From NCBI RefSeq assembly GCF_020379485.1, contig NC_063452.1, forward strand, positions 6,613,065-6,677,064: 64,000 nucleotides of DNA, given 5' to 3'. Source of the DNA: Brassica napus. Its lineage: Eukaryota; Streptophyta; Magnoliopsida; Brassicales; Brassicaceae. The notes below the pieces were generated by a model that was given only the letters and a program-made list of their open reading frames with translations, did not search any database and had not been told where the DNA came from. The translations under genes were made by a program, and so were the position numbers. This document shows positions 57,294-64,000 of this stretch, piece by piece (within the stretch, counting starts at the first letter, position 1; each line of letters begins with the position of its first letter).

Positions 57294-57844
57294 GTTTGAC
57301 CAGAAGACTCATCAGTAAGTCTTCTACATACAGATGACTTACTAGTAAGTCTTCTAAGCGAACAGATCTTGAAAAAAAATTCAAATTCGTACCTTAAACT
57401 AGGTGAGATGACTTCGTTTGCACACAGGGTCTTCTCCAACCACCCAGAACCTCAAACGAAAGCAACCGTAAGTCAAAACGAAAGAAATATGGCTCTGTCA
57501 ACCATAGCCCATATTTTGAATCAAAAGCTTGAGTTTTTTGGATGAATATAGAGAGAAAGTGAAAGAAATGTTGTTTTTAGTTCATAACAATTGAAACAGA
57601 GAGAGTGTAAAGAGATTTACGTGCATTAAAGGGCATTAAAAACTCCAAACAGTTCGTACAAGGTTGTTGCCACTATTCATTGCAGTGGCAATATTGTAAA
57701 TATTTGAAGAAGATGAAGTTGAGACAGTAAAGCCATTTTCGAAAAAAAAAAAAAAAAATGTTAATAGCATTTTCGTAGATAAAATGCAGGTGTGAGGTTA
57801 AAATCTTAAAAAAAAAAAGAATCAAAAGAAAAGGTTAGTTTTCT

Positions 57845-57883
57845 GTTTGACTCCAAGTTTTGAGTCAATTTTGCAAAAAGCCC
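57845..57883 (-). repeat. MULE right terminal inverted repeat
   Basis: GTTTGACTCCAAGTTTTGAG ... AAAAAGCCC is the complement of the left end with a few differences in the outer 18 bases. Confidence 0.88.
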
Positions 57884-57892
57884 TTGAATTTT

Positions 57893-58061
57893 CACAGGTC
57901 AAAGATTTTGAAAATTACAGTAGGAGAAAAGATTTAAAGGTAGAAAGAAAAAGGTTTTTTTATTTTACACAAAGTCCTCCGTGATTGACGTGTGACGTGT
58001 GACGTGTCAATCACCACTGTCTGTTGCGTGTCTCTCTACGAGAATTAGCCCACAGTTTTAC
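57893..58061. other. IRX15-L 3' region
   Basis: GTGACGTGTGACGTGTCAATCACC (about 57990-58013) contains a small direct repeat. Otherwise nothing is seen. Confidence 0.4.
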
Positions 58062-58988
58062 TCAAGAAAATGCAGAAACAGAGCGTTTCTTACGATCGCA
58101 ACAGAACTGCGTGCTGTTTTTATCCATCCTCTCCAACACATAGTGCGCAAGCATATCATTAGATTCCACAAGATTCTCCCGGCAAAGAAACTCATCGCCG
58201 CAAAGTCTCTCCACATCTCTGTAATAATCGTGAACGAACACATGCGTCCTAAGATTCCCGCCGGATTTTTTACTCCGAGCAAGAACCGCCGCCGTGAAAA
58301 TGGACGACATCCTTCCCGGCACATCTCCACCGTCGCCACGTGGCCCATCGACCAAGATCACATCCCAATCGACATCGTAGACGTGGTTAGGCAAATCGTT
58401 GAGACCGAGTTTGCAGTCGGAGAAGAGAAGATTCTGCACGGGACGACACTCGTTCCTAGCCGCCTCTTTAACCGCCGAGACGAGCTCGCGCGCCTCGCGA
58501 GCTTTGGTCGTGTACTGAACGTCGAAGACTTCGATCTCCGGGTGGATTTCTTCGAAGTAAGCGGCGTAGTAACGGTTCTCTTCGATGTACACGGTTCGGC
58601 CGTTGTGGTTCAGCGATTTCCAGAGGAGAGTTTCGTGTGTTAGGCCGAAGACGAGGAGGTTGCATGGCGGGGGGCAGCGGCGGAGGACGTCGGAGATCGA
58701 TTTCATCTCTCCGTGTGACATGTGGTAGCTGTCGTTCGATCTCGATGCGTAGTGGAGCAGAGCGTTGATGGCGGTCGTTGGCAATTGAGAGATCGGAGCG
58801 GAGGAGATGACGGAGGAGACGTTTTTGGAAGGGATAATGGAGTCGGTGGTGTAGAGTAGAGTAAGGAGAGAAGCGATGGTGAAGATGGAGACAAAAGCGA
58901 GAAGGCATAGACGATTTGAGCTTGTTTGTTTTTGAATGTATGGATGAACAAGTATGAGCTTAGAGTTTGTGTTCCCTCCGCTTTTCAT
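58062..58988 (-). CDS. IRX15-L: DUF579 xylan protein IRX15-L
   Basis: A Golgi type II membrane protein of the DUF579/GXM family needed for normal glucuronoxylan in secondary walls (Arabidopsis IRX15 and IRX15-L). Relatives are xylan glucuronic acid 4-O-methyltransferases. Single exon, 308 aa. I use the ATG at 58986-58988 (MKSGGNTNSKLILVHPYIQK), because the known proteins start this way and the upstream extension is low-complexity. Visible: a membrane anchor (LCLLAFVSIFTIASLLTLLY, about residues 27-46), a Ser-rich stem, then the DUF579 domain (CNLLVFGLTHETLLWKSLNH, YIEENRYYAAYFEE, WDVILVDGPRGD, HVFVHDYYRDVERLCGDEFL). It is complete. A truncated copy of its 5' end lies 0.7 kb upstream. Confidence 0.95.
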   Translation of the reverse strand: MKSGGNTNSKLILVHPYIQKQTSSNRLCLLAFVSIFTIASLLTLLYTTDSIIPSKNVSSVISSAPISQLPTTAINALLHYASRSNDSYHMSHGEMKSISDVLRRCPPPCNLLVFGLTHETLLWKSLNHNGRTVYIEENRYYAAYFEEIHPEIEVFDVQYTTKAREARELVSAVKEAARNECRPVQNLLFSDCKLGLNDLPNHVYDVDWDVILVDGPRGDGGDVPGRMSSIFTAAVLARSKKSGGNLRTHVFVHDYYRDVERLCGDEFLCRENLVESNDMLAHYVLERMDKNSTQFCCDRKKRSVSAFS

Positions 58989-59725
58989 TTTCTTTCCTCT
59001 GTTTTTTTTTTTGGTTCTTTTAGTCAGAGACTCAGAGGAAGAAGACGAAGGGAGTGACTCTGTTTCAAAAGTGGGTTTAGTGAAGTAATAAAAATCAAAT
59101 ATATGTAAGTAGAACCTATCAGACACCGATGACGACGTCACAAGGTGTTCAAATATTATAATGTCTAGTTATATTCTAGAAGACTAACTGATGGCTCTGT
59201 AAATCTCGTAGTTAAATTTTCTCTTAACCTTTCCTTAAAACATATTGTCGTTATTGAGATTTCTGAAGGCGACATTTCTCTAATACAATCAAGAAAATAA
59301 CATTTCTCTACACGGAGATCACCTAATTTGATTCCTAAACTATATTTTAATTTTTTTACTGAATGTGCGACAAGTTTCAACGAATGTAAATGAGGTTGTT
59401 GAAATCTGCGAAAACGAACATTGAGAGTAAAAAACGTTTTTGACTTGTGCATGGACACACGAATTTACAAAGACTATTGTTTGATCGGGAAACGGTATTA
59501 AAAGGTGAAACGTTTGGTTTCAGATGTGGGTTAAGCAAAGACGTCTTATAAATGGTCGGAAAAGCGTTTAGTCGGTTACAAAAAGAGGAAACATGCGACA
59601 AAAAGGAAACCGGAACTCGGAAAGCTCGCCAGAAAAGTACAATACGGCAAGAGAATAAAGGTAAAACCCTAGTCTAGCCGCCGATTATGTGTGAGTGATT
59701 TCGGATCCTCTTTACGTCGCACCCT
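58989..59725. other. IRX15-L leader and spacer to its duplicate
   Basis: 58989-59090 is the leader, also found in the duplicate. The rest shows no gene; short minus-strand frames at 59165-59601 have no family resemblance. Confidence 0.5.
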
Positions 59726-59995
59726 TCTCGATGCGTAGTGGAGCAGAGCGTTGATGGCGGTCGTTAGCAGTTGAGAGCTCAGAGCAGAGGAGGTGGCGGA
59801 ATTGACGACGGAGGAGACAGATGAGCTGGTTTTGGAAGAGATGGTGGAGTCGGTGGTGTAGAGTAGAGTGAGGAGAAAAGCGATAGTGAAGATGGAGACA
59901 AAAGCGAGAAGACATAGACGATTTGAGCTTGTTTGTTTTTGAATATATGGATGGACAAGTATGAGCTTCGTGTTTGTGTTCCGTCCGCTTTTCAT
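59726..59995 (-). pseudogene. Truncated tandem copy of IRX15-L 5' end
   Basis: The minus strand reads MKSGRNTNTKLILVHPYIQK, the same anchor (LCLLAFVSIFTIAFLLTLLY), a Ser stem and TAINALLHYASR, and then leaves the homology at about 59726. The copied leader extends to about 60085. It keeps about 90 codons including the membrane anchor and stem but none of the DUF579 domain. The stem differs by some length changes, so the copy is not brand-new. The frame stays open for 108 codons. Confidence 0.9.
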
Positions 59996-60639
59996 TTATT
60001 TCCTCTGTTTTTTTTTGTTCTTTTTAGTCAGAGGAAGAAGACGAAGGGAATGACTGTTTTAAAAGTGGTTTTGTGAATTACTCCCTCAGTTTTTTTAATA
60101 TAAGTTGTTTTGGAGAAATTTTTATGTTCTAAATTATATGACTTAATGTTATACGACTAATAATATTATATCTTCTATTTTATTATTGGTTGATTTGTGG
60201 TTAGATAAATAATTAATGATGTTTTTGTTTAGAAAATATAAAAAATTAAGGGAAAATTGCTAAAAGAGAACAGGAAAACATCATAGTTGTCCCTATAGTA
60301 TAAATCCAATTTCAAGTTGTCCATATAGTATAATGTTTTCCATAATATCAAAAGTAACCTCTAATTAATTCCCTTAATTTATTAAACATAATTAATTGTA
60401 TTTAAAAAAAATATGATAATGTTGGTTTAATAAAGTTACCGGGAAAAAAAAAATTAGAACAAAAAGTGTAGAAACATTTGATTTCCCTAACCCTAAGAAC
60501 TTCTTCTTCTTGGTCTCTCCGCCTCTCTCTTCAACGGCGAAGAACATGGCGATTGTGTCTGCTTCGTTGTGTTCCCTCCGGTGAAATCAACGACGGAAAC
60601 CACCGAAGCTTCTCTATCATCCTCTCCGTCTCTCCGCCT

Positions 60640-61170
60640 ATCCGCTTCTCTCCACCTCTCTCCGCTTCTCGCGACCTCTCCTCTTCTCTCCGCCTCTCTC
60701 CGCGTCTATCCTCCTCTCACCGCCTCGTCGCTTCTCTCCATCCCTCTCCGCCTCTCCGCTTCTCGCGACCTCTCCTCTTCTCTCTGCCTCTCTCCGCGTC
60801 TCTCCTCCTCTCGCCGCCTCGTCGCTTCTCTCCACCTCTCTCCGCCTCTCCGCTTCTCGCGACCTCTCCTCTTCTCTCCGCCTCTCTCCGCATCTCTCCT
60901 CCTCTCGCCGCCTCGTCACTTCTCTCCACCTCTCTCCGCCTCTCCGCTTCTCGCGACCTCTCCTCTTCTCTCCGCCTCTCTCCGCGTCTCTCCTCCTCTC
61001 GCCGCCTCGTCGCTTTTCTCCACCTCTCTCCGCCTCTCCGCTTCTCGCGACCTCTCCGCTTCTCTCCGCCTCTCTCCGCGTCGCTTCTCCTCTCGCCGCC
61101 TCATCGATTCTCTCCGCCTCTATCCGCGTATCTCCTCCTCTTCCCGCCGCGTCGCTTCGTGACGGTTCTC
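60640..61170. repeat. CT-rich minisatellite, 94-bp period
   Basis: The landmark TCTCGCGACC occurs at 60667, 60761, 60855, 60949 and 61043, exactly 94 bases apart. Units are built from CTCTCCGCCTCTCCGCTTC and CCTCTCGCCGCCTCGTCGC-type text. Copy similarity is high in the middle and decays at both ends. The strand asymmetry (C+T on plus) leaves several frames open by chance, since 94 is not a multiple of 3. Confidence 0.93.
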
Positions 61171-61506
61171 TCTGCTTCTCTCATTCTCTGAAATCGCGTT
61201 AAGCTAAGGTATTACATCCGATCTTTCTTTATTTCATGTTCCTCGATTCGGTTATTATTTGATGTGTGTATGCGTTTTTGAATTGATTTCGTCTTAGTTT
61301 GATGATTTGATTGCGAGATGGAGATTGACTTGTCTTATTTGATTAATCGATCAAATGTGTTTTTAAATTTGATTAGACAATGGTGTTTTGCTTTTCATTA
61401 TTATCTTGTGTTTGGCTCAGTTTCACTCTAACGTTTGTTTCGGACGTTTGTTGATATTGTTGTCTTTTGGTGTTAACAACCATGTTTTTTATTATCTTTT
61501 GTAGAT

Positions 61507-64000
61507 ATGGAGCTTGAGCTACCCAAACGATTGTATGCAGAGGGTTCAGAACCTCGGGTTAAGAAGATCAACAACAGTTGCCGCATGGAACTTATCAGAG
61601 ATCTTAAGAAAGCTATGTGTACAGAGTACGATGATGTCAAGCGAGATCCTATTTTCACACATATCATGGCTATTGCCGAAAATGATCTCAAGTTCTCTGG
61701 GAAACTAGTGGATAGCTTCATATGTAGGCAGCTGATTACCTCAAAGCTGCATGAGAAGTGGTTTGTTTTTGCGAGGACGCCTCTCCGGTTTTCGCTTCAG
61801 GAGTACCATGCTGTGACAGGCCTCAAGATTACACGGGAAACTAACAGTGACATAGTGAAATGGAAAAACGACGGGGATTTTTGGAGTAACCTACTGCACA
61901 CAGGTGGTAAGATCACCTTGCAGTCGATCAGAAAGGTTCATCTACAAGAAGTTCTCACTTGGACGCGGCTTGATAGGATGAGGTTGATCTACTTGTGTGT
62001 AATAGTGGGTGTGGTGATGGGGAGAGATGAGAAGGTGTCCATCCCTCATATGTACATCAAGTTGGTGATGGATTTTGACAAGGTTCGGAAGTTCCATTGC
62101 GGTCTTCACACGTATGATTTCCTGCTGAGTTCGATTGAGAAGGCTAGGAAGAAGTTGGGTAAGAAGGAGAGCTACATTTTCGAGGGTTTCTCCTATGCTC
62201 TCCAGATTTGGATTATGGAGGCAATTCCTAATTTTGGAAAAATATTAGGCAGAAGAGACTCAGACAGCTTCAAAGGTCCAAGGTGTGGCAAATGGAAAGA
62301 AGTTGCAAAAGTTTCTTATGAAGACATCATTGAGCTCGAGGACTCCTTAATTAAGAAGGTAACATTCTCTCTGTTTTTTTCTTTTATATGGTTGTTGTAT
62401 ATATTTTGCTTGGATTTTAATGTTTTAACTGTTTGCAGGATAACTTGTTCTCGGTCATATCAGTGACTGATAATGGTGATGTGTTTCTAGATGTTGACTA
62501 TATAAGGAAGGGTGAGATGGAAGATGAACGAGTGGACCTTCTTGTGGAGAGGATCAGGAACAAGTATGATTGGAGCAGCACAGACTGGCCAGTTTTAGAT
62601 CCTGAAGAAACTAAAATGGAGGAACTCGACTGCCATGATAGAGGGTCAGAAGCTGATAAGAGCGTGGATCATACGGATGTTGTAGCAGACGAGGAGACCT
62701 CTTCGGTTAAGGTTGCAGGAAAAGGCAAGAGAAAGTTTCTTGATGAAGGAGCATAGACAAGAAAGAAGAAGGTGATGTGTAAGTGATCAGCAGAAAAGTA
62801 TCTGACTTTTGGTCCTGAAACTAAGAGTTTCATTGAGGGTCTTATCCGCACATCTGTCACTTCATTGGGAGATGTGCTCAGTATGCAAATGGCGAATATG
62901 GATAGGGTGTTTACAGAGAGGATGGGGAAGATGAAGATTGATGTTTTACAGCTCAGGGACGCAATCAGTTTGACTGGTGAAGGAAACTATCCTAGCAAGA
63001 AAGAAGCTGAAGAAGCTCCACTAAACAGCAAAGCCAAGCAAGCTCCACCTAAGAGCAAAGGCGCTCAAACTCCACCTAAGCGCAAAGGCGATCAACCTAC
63101 TCCAACAAAAAAGATACTACCTAAGAGAAAGTGTAGAACTTGATGAACTTGGAACTACGATGCTTGAGTTAGGGTGCTGGAGCTAGGCTTTTGAAACTTC
63201 ATATTGACTGTGTAATATTATGTAATATGGAATGTGAAACTTTGTGTAATACGTTTCTAAAGTATAATATGTTTGACTGTTTGTGTATGAAACTCTATGA
63301 ATGTAATGCTTTGTTTGTGTTATGAATAAATGGCTTCTTCTTATATGCATTGTTTTAAATTTTAATGAATAGGATGGAAAAAAGTTTGCTACAGAAACTA
63401 ATGATTTTGATTTCGGATTGAGTACACAAGACTTGCGGGACCTGTCCCAAGATACATTTGTTGAGGGTTTTGATCTGTCTCAAGTGAAAGTTGAGACCTC
63501 AAGTAAATCAAAACCGTTGAACATGGCTCCACTGCAGTGGAATGATGAGCAAATAGATCGAACCAAAGAAGACTCGCCAGATGCCGCGTTGGTGTTTTTC
63601 CGTGAAGAGGATTGGGAAAAAGTAGAATTTGGTCAACTTCCTCCACGTAAGTACTATATTCTCATTCATCTGTCATGTATTGATATATTTTAAATAAAAT
63701 GTATAATTGTTTAATAATTTTATCATTGTATTTGGTTTTAGACGTCTACGGATTGGACCTGCCACTTTAGATTTTGAGATTGCTAATCGTCTTATGGATA
63801 AATCTGAGTGGGTTGATAGCTTGGTAAACCTTAGAGACTATTAGCTTCCATTTGTGTCTTTCAAATACATTCTGTGTGCTAAGATTTTCAAAATATGCAG
63901 GAGATTGACGCCGCAATGTACGTATTCTGGGAGAGAACATCTTTGAAACGATGGAGACCTCATCGTGTCGCCTTCATGACTGTCGTCTTCAGCAATATGA
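61507..64000 (+). pseudogene. DUF1985/Ulp1-like MULE gene, partial and decaying
   Basis: The gene type carried by Ulp1/Kaonashi MULEs: DUF1985 in front of a C48 SUMO-protease-like domain. Exon blocks: 61507-62358 (MELELPKRLYAEGSEPR, FARTPLRFSLQEYHAVTGLK, FEGFSYALQIWIMEAIPNFG); 62439-63143 (DNLFSVISVTDNGDVFLDVD, then TAG 62754-62756 and TGA 62784-62786 in the same frame, then FIEGLIRTSVTSLGDVLS and a Lys/Pro-rich tail PPKSKGAQTPPKRKGDQ); 63373-63646 (STQDLRDLSQDTFVEGFDLS); 63742-63823 (RLRIGPATLDFEIANRLMDK, off by two bases from the preceding exon); and 63901 onward (EIDAAMYVFWERTSLKRWRP). The gene runs past the window, so the catalytic His/Asp/Cys are not visible. The stops and shift argue for a pseudogene. 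Confidence 0.75.

Larger units (their letters stand above)
53260..57883. mobile_element. Mutator-like element (MULE) with AAGTCGTC arrays
   Basis: The 4,624-bp element starts GGGAAAATTGCCAAG and ends with the complement of GGGCTTTTTGCAAAATT. The inverted ends of about 40 bp share GACTCAAAACTTGGAGTC and beyond. It is flanked by 9-bp TCGAATTTT / TTGAATTTT (53251-53259, 57884-57892), the duplication size of Mutator elements. It carries DUF1985-like gene pieces (plus strand), a deleted transposase (minus strand), AAGTCGTC/GACGACTT motifs from about 53418 to 57360 and a 695-bp palindrome. It resembles the plant MULEs that have picked up Ulp1/DUF1985 genes. It cannot be autonomous. Confidence 0.88.
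60250..64000 (+). mobile_element. Second MULE (left part only)
   Basis: It begins GGGAAAATTGCTAAAAGAG after AAAATTAA. The first 11 bases equal the start of the MULE at 53260. It is followed by AT-rich subterminal sequence, a CT-rich leader and a DUF1985/Ulp1-like gene, the standard content of Ulp1-type plant MULEs. The right end and target duplication lie outside the window, so the boundary is based on the end motif alone. Confidence 0.6.

Noticed and set aside
53418..57360. Regularly spaced palindromic repeats as a CRISPR array
   Set aside because: Spacing is irregular, there are no unique spacers of equal size, no cas genes occur, and the context is a plant MULE.
58989..59141. N-terminal extension of IRX15-L
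   Set aside because: The extra 51 residues are low-complexity leader sequence; known family members start at MKSGG.
60478..61191. Long open frames on both strands (up to about 240 codons)
   Set aside because: They lie in a CT-rich 94-bp minisatellite. Several frames are open at once and the peptides are Ser/Leu/Arg low complexity, so they are by-products of base composition.

Overview
This window looks like nuclear DNA from a Brassicaceae plant, most likely Brassica or a close relative. Multi-exon genes with GT-AG introns lie in AT-rich spacers full of LTR retrotransposons, Helitrons, hAT-type MITEs and Mutator-like elements (MULEs). The conserved genes match, from memory, the bottom arm of Arabidopsis chromosome 5 (about At5g67360 down to At5g67210) in reversed order: an ARA12/SBT1.7-like subtilase (11.3 kb), an unknown protein in the At5g67350 position (28.7 kb), PUB2 (30-33 kb), HOS15 (35-38.5 kb), a broken CYP81 cytochrome P450 scrap (39.9 kb), EB1C (40.4-42.1 kb), SKIP2/VFB4 (43.2 kb), a Dus1-type tRNA-dihydrouridine synthase (49.4-50.9 kb) and IRX15-L (58-59 kb). 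Several Arabidopsis neighbours (NRAMP4, MYB44, CYCD3;2, SDN3, IRX14-L) were not found, as expected of a fractionated copy of a triplicated Brassica genome. They are independent housekeeping or developmental genes, not an operon.

Layout. 1-10.4 kb is transposon territory: a nearly intact Copia element on the minus strand (880-6743) with one in-frame stop between its two reading frames, a LINE RNase H scrap (8.7-9.1 kb), and a 1.3-kb solo LTR with a perfect 5-bp target duplication (9124-10443). The intronless subtilase follows. 13.6-18.8 kb holds Helitrons and a piece of an unidentified minus-strand gene. 18834-26058 is a complete CRM-like Ty3/gypsy element whose two 1026-bp LTRs look identical, so it is very young. 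28.7-50.9 kb is the gene-rich core, with a hAT MITE in a PUB2 intron, two neighbouring Helitron 3' ends, the P450 relic and two SINE/Sadhu-like retroposons.

51-64 kb is again repeat-rich. A 4.6-kb MULE (53260-57883, with terminal inverted repeats and a 9-bp target duplication) carries DUF1985-type gene pieces on the plus strand, an internally deleted transposase on the minus strand, several dozen copies of the inverted motif AAGTCGTC/GACGACTT, and a palindrome of about 695 bp. A second, larger MULE starts at 60250 and runs off the window. It contains a 94-bp CT-rich minisatellite and a decaying DUF1985/Ulp1-like gene. Between them sit IRX15-L and a truncated tandem copy of its 5' end.

Exon boundaries were placed by hand from splice signals and reading frame. 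Gene names rest on remembered Arabidopsis sequences; no database search was run.
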